NCBI RefSeq assembly: GCF_000013345.1
Contig: NC_007777.1
Span: 4,464,001 to 4,528,000 of the forward strand
Direction of reading: 5' to 3'
DNA from: Frankia casuarinae
Lineage (GTDB): Bacteria; Actinomycetota; Actinomycetes; Frankiales; Frankiaceae
Length of the DNA stretch: 64,000 nt
Shown: piece after piece, positions 53,770-63,274 of the stretch
Layout of the letters: every line of letters begins with the position of its first letter
How positions within the stretch are numbered: position 1 is the first letter of the stretch
Program-made: the position numbers and the translations under genes
The notes under the pieces: model-generated
The model's input: only the letters and a program-made list of their open reading frames with translations
Told to the model about the DNA's origin: nothing
The model's database searches: none

Positions 53770-54558
53770 TCAGCCCGCGGATGATTCCCGCAGCCGGCCC
53801 CGCAGCCAGAATGCGCCGACCCGGGCCGCTTCGGCCACGCCCTCGCCGGGCGGACGCGCATCCCGTCGGCGGGTCTGGAAGGAGTGGTCGGCTCCCGCGA
53901 CGAGATGGATCTCGCGGCCGAGTTCCGGATCGGGCCGCGGTCGCCCGAAGGAGTCCCGCTCACCCTGGACGACGAGCACCGGGACGCCCGCGCCGTCGAG
54001 TTCGTCCTGCCGCGACGGCCTGGTTTTGCCTGCCGGCGTGGTTCCCGGTGGCTGGAGCGGGAAGCCGAGGGCGAGCACGCCGCACGCCTCGAGCCCGGCC
54101 GCGACCCGCATAGCCACCCGCGATCCCATCGAGGCGCCGGCGAAGGCCAACGGGCGCGGCGGGCCCAGCGCCTCGACCGCGGCGATCGCGACCGCGTCGA
54201 GCCGGGCCGGCCGGTCCGGCGCCCGCCGCCCGGCGACGCGGTACGGCATCTCCAGCCGCGCCACCTGCACCCCGACAGAGGTGAGATATGCCGCAAGTTG
54301 GACGAAAAGCGGCGTGTCCGTGCCAGTCCCGGCTCCGTGCAGGAAGAGCACCGTCGACTCCGCCGTGCCGGGAACCACCAGCAGCCGTCCGCCGTCCACA
54401 GCTGTGGGCGCTCCATCACCCGGGACCTGCCCGGGGTCGGCGGCGGTGGACGGCGAATCCGGTGCGCATCTATCCGCGCGAACAGGGAAGGACACGGCGT
54501 GGTCGAGCCTGGAATCTGTCAGACTTCCGCCTTGAGTGTGTGACTTACCTCGCATCAT
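53770..54558 (-). CDS. Alpha/beta hydrolase, KANL3/Tex30 type
   Basis: A 262-residue hydrolase. The oxyanion region is VLFLHGAGTGTDTP, the nucleophile elbow GASMGSR (Ser), the acid in VLVVQGERDSFGRP and the His in GADHSFQ. The LGFPLQPPG segment is typical of this subfamily, known as predicted dienelactone hydrolase-like or KANL3/Tex30. Substrate unknown. The N-terminal 50 residues are variable; a later start is possible. It lies just upstream of sigR on the same strand, 62 bases apart, and may share its transcript. Confidence 0.78.
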   Translation of the reverse strand: MMRGKSHTQGGSLTDSRLDHAVSFPVRADRCAPDSPSTAADPGQVPGDGAPTAVDGGRLLVVPGTAESTVLFLHGAGTGTDTPLFVQLAAYLTSVGVQVARLEMPYRVAGRRAPDRPARLDAVAIAAVEALGPPRPLAFAGASMGSRVAMRVAAGLEACGVLALGFPLQPPGTTPAGKTRPSRQDELDGAGVPVLVVQGERDSFGRPRPDPELGREIHLVAGADHSFQTRRRDARPPGEGVAEAARVGAFWLRGRLRESSAG

Positions 54559-54584
54559 CGCCCCTCGAAGGGTAGGAACGTTTC

Positions 54585-55373
54585 ATGCCGCCTGGCCCCG
54601 ACGCCGATCCGGGTCCGTCTCGCGGACGAGCGAACACCCTGGTCTGCGAGGCTCCAGCCAACAGTGACGACCCATACTGGGCGTTCTACGAAGAGGTCGC
54701 GGCGGTCCAGCTCCGCGAATGGCTGCCGTCCCGGCCCGCGCGGGTGCTCGACGTCTCCGGCCCGCGGGCCCGCTTCGCCCGCCAGATGGTGAGCACCGGC
54801 CATCAGGTCGTCCGGGTGGTCACCAGCGCCCTGCCACCCGATCCGGCAAGCGGTCCCGGAACGCTTCTGCCGGTGGTGGGGGACCCCCGCTCGCTGGACT
54901 GGTTCGCTCCCGGTTCCTTTGACGCCGTCCTCGCCGAGGCTCGGGCGCTGTCGTTCTGCCTCGCCACCGAGACCATCCTGGAGGAGATCCATCGGATGCT
55001 GCGGCCGGGCGGCCAGCTGCTGCTCTGCGTCGATTCCCTGCTGCTCGGACTCGCCCGGCTCGCCGAACAGCACCGCTGGGCGGAGCTGTCCGACGTCCCG
55101 CGGGCGGACGTGGTACTCGTGCCGGCGGAAGACGGAACGATCACCCGGTGTTTCTGGCCCGAGGAACTTCGGGCACTGCTGACCAGCGCAGGGCTCGACG
55201 TGGACTGGATCCGCCCGCGCACCGTGCTCTCCGCGGAGGCGGTCAAGCGCGCGGTCGCCGAGGACGTCTCGTGCTTCCCCACCCTGGTACGCACGGAGGT
55301 GGAACTCTCCGCCGAGCGTGAGGGTGAGTCCATCGGCATCCATCTCATCGCCTCGGCCCGCCGGTCCGCCTAA
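54585..55373 (+). CDS. Class I SAM-dependent methyltransferase
   Basis: A 262-residue protein. Motif I is divergent (RVLDVSGPRARFARQMVSTGH, lacking the usual GxGxG), followed by VVGDPRSLDWFAPGSFDAVLAEARALSFCLATE and the post-motif RMLRPGGQLLLCVDSLLLGL. The divergent SAM loop makes catalytic competence uncertain. In mycobacteria the place near aroA is held by an SRAP-type gene, not this one. It diverges from the hydrolase gene with 26 bases between starts. Confidence 0.7.
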   Translation: MPPGPDADPGPSRGRANTLVCEAPANSDDPYWAFYEEVAAVQLREWLPSRPARVLDVSGPRARFARQMVSTGHQVVRVVTSALPPDPASGPGTLLPVVGDPRSLDWFAPGSFDAVLAEARALSFCLATETILEEIHRMLRPGGQLLLCVDSLLLGLARLAEQHRWAELSDVPRADVVLVPAEDGTITRCFWPEELRALLTSAGLDVDWIRPRTVLSAEAVKRAVAEDVSCFPTLVRTEVELSAEREGESIGIHLIASARRSA

Positions 55374-55469
55374 GATCCGGCGCGGCGGTCGGTCCACGCG
55401 GGCCAGGGGGCGAGGCGTTCGAGGACGGCCGCGATTCCCAGGAGCCGGGCCTCGTCCCCGTGCCGGCCG

Positions 55470-55525
55470 GCGGGAATCGGGTGTCGGGAATCAGGTGGCG
55501 GGAATCAGGTGTCGGGAATCAGGTG
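55470..55525. repeat. 14-bp tandem repeat upstream of aroA, four copies
   Basis: Units like GTCGGGAATCAGGT, alternating GT/GG at the start, lie 59-114 bases before the aroA ATG, where promoter or leader elements would be expected. Confidence 0.9.
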
Positions 55526-55583
55526 TCGGCCGGCGCATGTCACGAGGACGCGGTTGACCCGGGCCGTCGTCCGGCATGCTGTC

Positions 55584-56924
55584 ATGGTGAGCATCCTGAC
55601 GGGTAGCGAAGCCACCGGAACGCAGTCCGATCCGTGGCCGGCTCCACTCGCACGGCAACCGGTCGAGGCCGTCGTCGCGGTGCCCGGCTCGAAGTCCGGC
55701 ACAAACCGGGCACTCGTGCTCGCCGCGCTGGCGAACGGAACCTCCCGGCTGCGGGGTGCGCTGCGCTCCCGCGACACCCTGCTGATGGCCGGGGTGCTGA
55801 GGACGTTGGGTATCGAAGTATCCACCGAGGGTCCCGACTGGGTCGTCCACGGCCACCCGACACCGAGCGCCGCACCCACCGCGCGCGCGGAGTGCGGAAA
55901 CGCGGGCACCGTGGCGCGCTTCACCCCGGCACTGGCCACGCTGACCCGCGGCGACGTCGTCTTTGACGGAGACGCGCGGATGCGCGAGCGTCCGCTCACC
56001 CCGCTGCTCGGCGCGCTGCGCGAGCTCGGCGCCGAGATCGACGGCGACCGAATGCCCTTCACCGTGCACGGCCGAGGGCGGCTGCGTGGCGGCGAGGTGA
56101 TCGTGGATGCCTCCCACTCCAGCCAGCTTGTCTCGGGGCTGCTCCTCGCCTCCCCGCACTACGACACCGGGGTGACGGTCGTCCACCGCGGGTCCCGGCT
56201 GCCATCGGCTCCCTACCTGGACATGACCGTCGCGGATCTACGGGCCGCCGGTGCCACGGTCGAGGTCGACGCCGTGTGCTCCCCCGCGGCCGGCCCGGTG
56301 GCGGACACCCGGCGCTGGCGCGTCGAACCGGGCCGGCCGACCGCCGCGGACCGGACCATCGAACCGGACATGAACAGCGCGGCGGCCTTCCTCGCGGCGG
56401 CGGTCGCCACCGGCGGGCGGGTGATGATCTCGGACTGGCCGGAGTCGACCGAGCAGCCCGGCCGGCTGCTGCCCGATCTGCTGGTGGCGATGGGAGGCAC
56501 GGCCCGGCGCACGTCGGCGGGCCTGGAGATCACCGGCGCCGGTGCCGTCCACGGGATCGACGTCGATCTGTCCGACTTCGGGGAAGCCGCTCCGATACTG
56601 ACCGCCCTCGCCGTGCTCGCCGACTCGCCGTCACGGCTACGGGGCATCGCGCACCTGCGGCTGCAGGAGACCGACCGGCTGGCCGCCCTGGCCCTCGAAC
56701 TCGGTCGCCTGGGCGCACGGATCACCGTCGCCGACGACGGGCTGGCGATCAGTCCGGCGCCCCTGCACGGCGCCCGGCTCGACCCGCACGCCGATCATCG
56801 GCTGGCGATGGCCTACGCGGTGGTCGGCCTCGTGGTGCCCGGGATCGTCATCGACGACATCGCGACGACCGGCAAGACGGTGCCGGACTTCCCCGAGATG
56901 TGGACGGCGATGCTGGACCAATGA
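55584..56924 (+). CDS. aroA: 3-phosphoshikimate 1-carboxyvinyltransferase (EPSP synthase)
   Basis: AroA joins PEP to shikimate-3-phosphate in aromatic amino acid synthesis. The 446-residue protein shows PGSKSGTNRALVLAALANG (N-terminal signature), the ECGNAGTVARF loop of the PEP site, DGDARMRERP, SSQFVSGLLL-like SSQLVSGLLLAS, PDMNSAAAFLAAA, the C-terminal signature LRLQETDRLAALA and DHRLAMA. The ATG 55584 (MVSILTGSEATG) fits; the frame opens further upstream into the repeat region. rsgA follows on the same strand 75 bases later, as in other actinobacteria. Confidence 0.93.
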   Translation: MVSILTGSEATGTQSDPWPAPLARQPVEAVVAVPGSKSGTNRALVLAALANGTSRLRGALRSRDTLLMAGVLRTLGIEVSTEGPDWVVHGHPTPSAAPTARAECGNAGTVARFTPALATLTRGDVVFDGDARMRERPLTPLLGALRELGAEIDGDRMPFTVHGRGRLRGGEVIVDASHSSQLVSGLLLASPHYDTGVTVVHRGSRLPSAPYLDMTVADLRAAGATVEVDAVCSPAAGPVADTRRWRVEPGRPTAADRTIEPDMNSAAAFLAAAVATGGRVMISDWPESTEQPGRLLPDLLVAMGGTARRTSAGLEITGAGAVHGIDVDLSDFGEAAPILTALAVLADSPSRLRGIAHLRLQETDRLAALALELGRLGARITVADDGLAISPAPLHGARLDPHADHRLAMAYAVVGLVVPGIVIDDIATTGKTVPDFPEMWTAMLDQ

Positions 56925-56999
56925 GCGGCGCGACGCGACGCCCCCCAGGCCAGGCCGGCTGCCCCCCGGGTCCGACCGACAGCGCCGGCGGCTAGTCCG

Positions 57000-57986
57000 A
57001 TGGCCCGCGAGCTGGACGAGGACGACGTCCGGGTCCGGCCGAGCCGGGGATCGCGCCCCCGGACCCGGGACCGGCCCGACCATGCCGAGGCGGTCGCGGC
57101 GGTGGTAGTGGGTGTCGACCGCGGCCGGTACACCTGCCGGCTCGACACGATGGCCGACCGCCTGGTCGCGGCCGTGCGCGGTGGGTCGATGCGCCGGACC
57201 TCCGTGATAGTCGGTGACCGGGTGGCCCTCGTGGGAGATGTCTCCGGGGCGGCGGGCCTCTTGGCGCGCATCGTCCGCCGCGAGGAACGCACGAGCGTCC
57301 TGCGGCGCACCCCCGACGACAGCGATCCGGTGGAACGCCCGATCGTCGCGAACGCCGACGTCCTGGTCATCGTCTGCGCGGTCACCGATCCGCCGCCGCG
57401 GCCCGGCCTGATCGACCGATGCCTGGTCGCCGCCTACGACGGCGGGCTCTCCCCGGTCCTGTGCCTGACCAAGACGGATCTCGCGGATCCGGCAGCGCTG
57501 GTGGACCTGTACCGCCCACTCGGACTCCCCGTCGTGACCACGCGCCCCGGTGGGGACCTGCGCGCGCTGCTGGAGCTGCTGACCAATCGGGTCAGTGTGC
57601 TGTTCGGGCACAGCGGGGTCGGCAAGTCCACCCTGGTGAACCGGCTGGTGCCGGCGGCGGACCGGGCGATCGGCGAGGTCAACGCCGTGACCGGCCGCGG
57701 CCGGCACACCTCGTCGGCCGCTGTCGCACTGCGGCTGCCCCAGGGGGGCACTGTCGTGGACACCCCGGGTGTCCGGTCGTTCGGGCTCGGCGCGGTGTCC
57801 CCGGACCGCGTGCTGCGCGCCTTCGAGGACCTCGCCGCGGCCGCCGCGCACTGTCAGCCCGGATGCCAGCACCTGGCGCCGTCCCCCGACTGCGCCCTGG
57901 ACTCGGCGGTGCGGGACGGCCATGCCGACGCCGCCCGGCTGGCGAGCCTGCGCCGGCTGCTCGGCACCCGCGGAGCCTCACCTTGA
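57000..57986 (+). CDS. rsgA: Ribosome small-subunit-dependent GTPase A
   Basis: RsgA checks maturation of the 30S subunit and is stimulated by it. The 328-residue protein has an OB-fold N-domain, the circularly permuted GTPase order (TKTD G4 first, then GHSGVGKSTLVNRL G1 near residue 203 and VDTPGVRSFGL G3), and the C-terminal zinc knuckle CQPGCQHLAPSPDC. All motifs are present. Start ATG at 57000; aroA and hisN flank it on the same strand. Confidence 0.92.
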   Translation: MARELDEDDVRVRPSRGSRPRTRDRPDHAEAVAAVVVGVDRGRYTCRLDTMADRLVAAVRGGSMRRTSVIVGDRVALVGDVSGAAGLLARIVRREERTSVLRRTPDDSDPVERPIVANADVLVIVCAVTDPPPRPGLIDRCLVAAYDGGLSPVLCLTKTDLADPAALVDLYRPLGLPVVTTRPGGDLRALLELLTNRVSVLFGHSGVGKSTLVNRLVPAADRAIGEVNAVTGRGRHTSSAAVALRLPQGGTVVDTPGVRSFGLGAVSPDRVLRAFEDLAAAAAHCQPGCQHLAPSPDCALDSAVRDGHADAARLASLRRLLGTRGASP

Positions 57987-58087
57987 TCGCAATAGATCGG
58001 GAGATTGGTCACACTAACCCCGCCACCTGGTGTCCGGCGCCCGGGACCACCGACGCGCGGTGGGGCTCGGCTCGTAGTCTCGCAGGC

Positions 58088-58933
58088 GTGACCCCGCCTA
58101 ACCCCGCATCCGTGAGCATCGAACCGACCGCGGACTCCGACACCGTCGCCATCGCCGACGATCTGGCCCTCGCGCTCAGCCTCGCGGACGCCGCCGACCG
58201 GATCACTCTTTCCCGATTCCAGGCAGTAGACCTGCACGTCGAGTCGAAGCCGGACAACACCCCGGTCTCCGACGCCGACACCGCCGTCGAGTCCATGATC
58301 CGCAAACGGCTCGCCGTGGCCCGGCCGGGCGACGCCGTGCTCGGCGAGGAGGAGGGTCTCGTCGGATCGGGCGCCCGCCGGCGCTGGATCCTGGACCCCG
58401 TTGACGGCACCAAGAACTTCGTGCGCGGCGTGCCCGTCTGGGGCACCCTGCTCGGACTCGAGGTGGACGGCGAGATGGTCGTCGGGGTCGCGAGCGCCCC
58501 GGCGATGAGCCGACGGTGGTGGGGAGCCCGGGGCACCGGCGCCTTCACTCGCGACGCCACCGGCGACACCCGTGCCCTGAAGGTCTCCTCGGTCACCAGC
58601 CTGGGTGACGCCTTCCTGTCCTTCGCCTCCGTCGAGGGCTGGCAGACCGCCGACCGGCTGGAGGAGTTCCTCCACCTCGCCGGCCAGGTCTGGCGGACCC
58701 GCGCCTACGGCGACTTCTGGTCGCACATGATGGTCGCCGAGGGCGCCGTGGACCTCGCCTGCGAGCCCGAGGTGTCGCTCTGGGACATGGCCGCGCTCCA
58801 GGTCATCGTCGAGGAGGCCGGTGGCCGGTTCACCGACCTGGGCGGGCGCCGGGGGCCGGGACACGGCACGGTGCTCACCACCAACGGGCATCTCCACAAC
58901 GTCGCGCTGCAGTCGTTCAACGGCTCTTCATGA
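58088..58933 (+). CDS. hisN: Histidinol-phosphatase, inositol monophosphatase family
   Basis: The 281-residue Mg-dependent phosphatase matches actinobacterial HisN, which dephosphorylates histidinol phosphate in histidine synthesis. Motifs: SKPDNTPVSDADTAVE, LGEEEG (metal Glu), WILDPVDGTKNFVRGVPVWGTLLGL (metal DPxDGT), and the C-terminal motif PEVSLWDMAALQVIVEEAGG. GTG 58088 is preferred (AGGC just before); GTG 58112 is an alternative. Its stop overlaps the ATG of the next gene. Confidence 0.88.
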   Translation: MTPPNPASVSIEPTADSDTVAIADDLALALSLADAADRITLSRFQAVDLHVESKPDNTPVSDADTAVESMIRKRLAVARPGDAVLGEEEGLVGSGARRRWILDPVDGTKNFVRGVPVWGTLLGLEVDGEMVVGVASAPAMSRRWWGARGTGAFTRDATGDTRALKVSSVTSLGDAFLSFASVEGWQTADRLEEFLHLAGQVWRTRAYGDFWSHMMVAEGAVDLACEPEVSLWDMAALQVIVEEAGGRFTDLGGRRGPGHGTVLTTNGHLHNVALQSFNGSS

Positions 58934-59649
58934 TCGGTTTTGCGCATCGTGGTTCTCCCGCCCCCGGCCAGCGGGAGAACTCCCTGCCCGCGTTCCGTCG
59001 CGCTCTGGCCGGCGGGGCGAGTGGGCTGGAGTCGGACGTCTGGCTCGCCGCCGACGGCGTTCCGGTCCTGCATCATGACGGTGTGTTCGGCCCGCCCGGG
59101 CGGCGTCGGCGGATTCCCGACCTGACCGCCGACCGCCTGCCGGGGTGGCTGCCAACCCTCGCGGAGTTCTACGCGCAGCTGGGTACGTCCTTCGAGTTCA
59201 GTCTTGATCTGAAGGGCCCGCCGGGCAGCTGGGCGGACGCGGCGGCGGCCGTCGTCACCGTCGCCCGCGAGGCCGGTGGCGGCGAGGCCGCGAGGCGGCT
59301 GTGGCTGTGCGGCGGGCTCACGGACCTAGCGAAATACCGACCGCTGGATGACGACGTCCGGCTGGTGAACTCGACGTCGATCCGCGACATCGTCACCGGC
59401 GGCGGAATGACCGCGTACGGCGATGAACTCCGGGCCGTCGGAGTCACCGCCCTCAACCTGCGCGCGCGTGAATGGACCCCACCACGGGCCGGCATCGTCG
59501 GTGTTCTCCACGACCTGGGTATCGCCGTGTTCGGGTGGGATGCGCAACGAACAACCACACTGACCCGGCTAGCCGGCTACGGGCTCGATGCGGTCTACAG
59601 TGACCATCTACGCCGGCTGGTACGCGTGACGGGTGCCACCCGGGCATAG
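58930..59649 (+). CDS. Glycerophosphodiester phosphodiesterase-like protein
   Basis: A 239-residue GDPD barrel. GFAHRGSPAPGQRENSLPAFRRAL and LESDVWLAADGVPVLHHDGVFG contain the catalytic His residues and metal ligands; GWDAQRTTTLTRLAGYGLDAVYSDHL ends the barrel. It differs from the GDPD at 42.4 kb. The ATG overlaps the hisN TGA (ATGA), so it is coupled to hisN, a combination whose metabolic logic is not obvious. No signal peptide. Confidence 0.82.
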   Translation: MIGFAHRGSPAPGQRENSLPAFRRALAGGASGLESDVWLAADGVPVLHHDGVFGPPGRRRRIPDLTADRLPGWLPTLAEFYAQLGTSFEFSLDLKGPPGSWADAAAAVVTVAREAGGGEAARRLWLCGGLTDLAKYRPLDDDVRLVNSTSIRDIVTGGGMTAYGDELRAVGVTALNLRAREWTPPRAGIVGVLHDLGIAVFGWDAQRTTTLTRLAGYGLDAVYSDHLRRLVRVTGATRA

Positions 59650-59957
59650 CCAGCAGAGGTGCCCGGTGACGCGACTGTCGTAGGTGCGCCAAGGTCAGAC
59701 GAATTGGGTAGTCAACCAGGCGAAGTCGTTGATTCAGTTGTGCGCAGCGTGACGCGACTCCGGCACACCGTCATATCACTGCTGGTTAGGATAGCGCCGT
59801 GCAAGCTATAGCCGGCGTCGCCCTCGATCACCAGGGAAAGATCGGTTCCCCGAACCTGCGGATTGACCACGAAAGGGATAACACTCACTCCCGCGCCGGC
59901 AGCCGACGATGGCGCATCGTGGCACTTTCTTGACACCGGGATGGCGGGAGGCTGCAC
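59650..59957. other. Intergenic region after the hisN operon
   Basis: Lower GC than the genes around it. No gene, repeat or hairpin that I could support was seen. Confidence 0.45.
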
Positions 59958-60212
59958 TCAGTCCTCCTCGGCGACTTTCAGCATCTGCTCCGGAAACCCG
60001 GTGCGTTCCGCCACATGCTCGACGGAGTATCCCTGTCGTAGCAGGTCACGAGCCTGTTCCAGGGTCCAGCCCCGACCGGGGTCGACCCGACGGACAACTA
60101 CCTCACTCGCCTGGCGCCGTTCCTGGGGCCAGCTGAGTCGTGCACGGCGTGCCAAGGGTCGACCTCCGAGATTTGAGAGGACTTTGGTGTTACGCCACCA
60201 AGGATAGGCCAT
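59958..60212 (-). CDS. Small hypothetical protein with helical C-terminus
   Basis: An 84-residue basic protein from ATG 60212 (MAYPWWRNTKVLSNLGG). The C-terminal part, WTLEQARDLLRQGYSVEHVAERTGFPEQML, looks like a short helix-turn-helix of the kind used for DNA binding or as a response-regulator-like tail. The longer frame to 60419 is less plausible. Neighbours give no hint of function. Confidence 0.45.
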   Translation of the reverse strand: MAYPWWRNTKVLSNLGGRPLARRARLSWPQERRQASEVVVRRVDPGRGWTLEQARDLLRQGYSVEHVAERTGFPEQMLKVAEED

Positions 60213-60573
60213 ATTGACGTCGGCCTGCCCGTTGAACTCCACGATAGCGGGTGCCGACCAGTTAATGCAGACCCGCGCCGGAAGACAGCGCATCACGCGA
60301 AGACTCTGGCCCGAACAGGCGGCACGCCAAGAGGTACGAGAGTCCTTGATCCTCGGCTGGCCGGATCCATCGGTGACCGGGAAGACCTTCCGCGAGAGCG
60401 GTTCAGCCGAGAACGGCACCGACGCATCTCACCGGGTGACTTCCCGCAAGGCATGGCTATGGATGGCCAACCGGGTCGTGGATGCATAGCGGCTCCGCTC
60501 CGATGCGACGGGTCACCTCGGTGAACGTATAACGGCGGATCCCGGCCCCGCGGTGGCCGGCAGCCGTGCCCGT
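60213..60573. other. Intergenic region
   Basis: No recognised gene. The DNA is AT-richer than average and may hold the promoter of the small hypothetical gene. Confidence 0.4.
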
Positions 60574-61713
60574 TTATCGGCTCCGGGTGAGGCCACGACC
60601 CGCGGCTTCCGCCGGGGCCGAACGCGCGCCCGACGGCTGGACGGCGGGCGCGGACACTTCCGTGGTCCTGGTCGAGCGGCCGTGCTCACGCAGCATCGTC
60701 CGCCACTGCTGCGGGGAGTGACTCGCCGGCCGGGTGGTCGCCAGAAAATCCTCGAGAACCGCCCGGAAGCGTTCGGGGTCAGTGTGATGGGGGAAATGCC
60801 CGGCACCGGAAAAGATCTCCAGGCGGCTCCCCGGCATCGCCTCGTGCGCCATCCACGCGTGCTCAACCGGGATGACGGCATCCCGGTCACCCCAGACGAT
60901 CAGCGAGGGCATCCCGGCGGCGAGGTAGCACCGGTCCAGCATCGTGATGGACTGCCCACGCCCGTCCACCGCCGACCGTAGCGTGCGCAGGAACGCCGCC
61001 CGCGCGGTGGGTACGCCCAGCGAGTCGAAGACGTTCAGGAGATCGTCGGCGTCCCGCCCGAGATCGGTGTGCAGCAGGCGCAGCGCGTGCATTCCGGCCC
61101 AGCCGGCGACCCGCACCGGCGGCATGCCGATCAGGGAAAGCACCGCCCCGGCTCCGGGCACGGCCGCCGCCCGCAGCGCGGGATGCAGGTGCGGCCCGAC
61201 CCCGCCGGTGGCGACCAGCACCAACCGCTCGCAGCGCTCCGGGAACTGGTAGGCGAACTGCATGGCCACCCCGCCGCCCAGCGAGTGTCCGACGACCGTG
61301 GCGCGCTCGACTCCGAGGATGGTGAGCAGGTCACGCATGCCGCACGCGTAGCCGGCCACCGAGTAGTCACCGCGCGGTTTGTCCGACTCGCCGTGTCCCA
61401 GCAGGTCGGGAGCGATGACGGTGTGCCGGCGGGCCAACTTCGGGATGATCGAGGCCCAGGTGCGCGCGTTGTCCCCGATGCCGTGGATGAGCAGTAGAAC
61501 CGGCCCGCGCCCGGCCCGCAGATAGCACCGCCGGTACCCGTGGACCGTGACGAAGCGGGAGGTCAGCGGGCCCACCCGGGGCACGCCATGGGCACGGCCG
61601 CCCCCGGTGCTCGTCGTCCCGTCTGCCGATGCCACGACCGAGGCTGGATTCTTCCTCACTCGCCACCACCCACCCGCGACTCGCCGCCACCCACCTGCCC
61701 CCGCTCGAAGCAC
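60574..61713 (-). CDS. Alpha/beta hydrolase
   Basis: A 360-380 residue hydrolase of the MhpC/epoxide hydrolase-like class. VLLLIHGIGDNARTW holds the oxyanion site, VVGHSLGGGVAMQFA the nucleophile Ser, IVWGDRDAVIP the acid and GAGHFPHHTDPERF the His. The lid region is about 100 residues. The first 50 residues are low complexity; a GTG at 61659 (VRKNPASVV) is a plausible start. The tail (40 residues) is polar. It is likely monocistronic. Confidence 0.82.
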   Translation of the reverse strand: MLRAGAGGWRRVAGGWWRVRKNPASVVASADGTTSTGGGRAHGVPRVGPLTSRFVTVHGYRRCYLRAGRGPVLLLIHGIGDNARTWASIIPKLARRHTVIAPDLLGHGESDKPRGDYSVAGYACGMRDLLTILGVERATVVGHSLGGGVAMQFAYQFPERCERLVLVATGGVGPHLHPALRAAAVPGAGAVLSLIGMPPVRVAGWAGMHALRLLHTDLGRDADDLLNVFDSLGVPTARAAFLRTLRSAVDGRGQSITMLDRCYLAAGMPSLIVWGDRDAVIPVEHAWMAHEAMPGSRLEIFSGAGHFPHHTDPERFRAVLEDFLATTRPASHSPQQWRTMLREHGRSTRTTEVSAPAVQPSGARSAPAEAAGRGLTRSR

Positions 61714-61812
61714 ACCATCCTACTTCCACGGCCTACCCCGGGAGCCGGCCCGGGACTCGTACCCGCCTCCCCGCGCCCGACCGCTTCTGACCTGGTGGTC
61801 AGAACCTGATGG

Positions 61813-63243
61813 TCAGAATTCGATGTTGCTCATCACATGCTTGATCCTGGTGTAGTCCTCCAGGCCGTAGACCGACAGATCCTTGCCGTACCCGCTCTTC
61901 TTGAACCCACCGTGCGGCATCTCCGCCACGAGCCGGATGTGCGTGTTGATCCATACGCAGCCGAAGTCCAGCCGGCGGGCGACCCGCAGGGCCCGGCCGT
62001 GATCGCGGGTCCAGACGCTGGAGGCCAGGCCGTATTCGACCCCGTTGGCCCAGGCAACCGCGGTGTCCTCCGAGTCAAACCGCTGCACCGTGATGATCGG
62101 GCCGAACACCTCGGACTGGATGAGCTCGTCGTCCTGGCGCAGACCCGAGACGACCGTGGCCGGGTAGAAGTAGCCCGCCCGGTCCAGCGGAGCACCGCCG
62201 GCGAGCACCTCGGCATGTTCAGGTGCCCGCTCCACGAAACCGCTCACCCGGGCCAGTTGGCCCGCGTTGTTGAGGGGCCCGTAGTCGACGTCGGGCTCCT
62301 CCGGCGATCCAGTCGCGGTCTTCCCGGCCGCCTCGGCCAGGGCGGCTGCGAGCTCGTCGTGGACGCCCGGCGCGGCCAGCACCCTGGTCGCCGCCGTGCA
62401 GTCCTGGCCGGCGTTGAAGTACGCGGCCTCGGCGATCTGCCGCGCCACCACCGCCGGATCCACGTCGTCGAAGACGATGACCGGCGCCTTGCCCCCGAGT
62501 TCGAGGTGCACCCTCTTCAAGGAGTCCGCCGCGGCCCGGGCGATCTCCATCCCGGCCCGCACGCTGCCGGTCACCGAGACCATCGCCGGGCCCGGATGGG
62601 CCACCAGCGCGCGTCCGGTGTCACGATCACCACACACCACGTTGAGCACGCCGGGCGGGAGGAACTCCGCGGCGATCTCGGCAAGCAGCAGGCTGGACGC
62701 CGGGGTGGTGTCGGAGGGCTTGAGCACGACGGTGTTGCCCGCCGCGATCGCCGGCGCGACCTTCCAGACCGCCATCATCAGCGGGTAGTTCCAGGGCGTG
62801 ACCTGGGCACAGACCCCGATGGGCTCGCGGCGGACATAACTGGTGTACCCCGCCAGGTACTCGCCGGCCGACCGGCCCTCGAGCAGCCGCGCGGCCCCGG
62901 CGAAGAACCGGATCTGGTCGGCGGACGGCCCGACCTCCTCGTCCACGGTGAGCCGCAGCGGTTTGCCGGTGTTCGCGCTCTCCACCGCCGCGACCTCGTC
63001 GGCCCGGTCCTCCAGCGCGTCGGCCACCCGCAGCAGTGCCCGGGACCGCTGCGCGGGCGTGGTGTCCCGCCAGCCCTCGAACGCCGCGCTCGCGGCCGCC
63101 ACGGCCGCGTCGACGTCGGCCGGCCCCGACCGGGGTGCCTGCGCCAGCAGGTCCGCCGTCGACGGGTTCAGGATGGACATTGTCTCGCCATCGACGGCCG
63201 GGGTGGAGACGCCACCGATGAGATTGGCGAAGATCGCATCCAT
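61813..63243 (-). CDS. Aminobutyraldehyde dehydrogenase-like NAD-dependent ALDH
   Basis: A 476-residue aldehyde dehydrogenase closest in pattern to gamma-aminobutyraldehyde dehydrogenases (PatD/YdcW): [29 protein letters not shown]-type [18 protein letters not shown], the NAD loop [15 protein letters not shown], active-site Glu in [14 protein letters not shown] and nucleophile Cys in [16 protein letters not shown] 63243 has GGAGGGA upstream. Its start lies 31 bases after the aminotransferase stop, so the two form an operon. Together they fit conversion of a diamine such as putrescine to the amino acid (GABA), by inference. Confidence 0.88.
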   Translation of the reverse strand: MDAIFANLIGGVSTPAVDGETMSILNPSTADLLAQAPRSGPADVDAAVAAASAAFEGWRDTTPAQRSRALLRVADALEDRADEVAAVESANTGKPLRLTVDEEVGPSADQIRFFAGAARLLEGRSAGEYLAGYTSYVRREPIGVCAQVTPWNYPLMMAVWKVAPAIAAGNTVVLKPSDTTPASSLLLAEIAAEFLPPGVLNVVCGDRDTGRALVAHPGPAMVSVTGSVRAGMEIARAAADSLKRVHLELGGKAPVIVFDDVDPAVVARQIAEAAYFNAGQDCTAATRVLAAPGVHDELAAALAEAAGKTATGSPEEPDVDYGPLNNAGQLARVSGFVERAPEHAEVLAGGAPLDRAGYFYPATVVSGLRQDDELIQSEVFGPIITVQRFDSEDTAVAWANGVEYGLASSVWTRDHGRALRVARRLDFGCVWINTHIRLVAEMPHGGFKKSGYGKDLSVYGLEDYTRIKHVMSNIEF

Positions 63244-63274
63244 GTCTCTGTCCCTCCTGGGGGATCGGGCCGGC

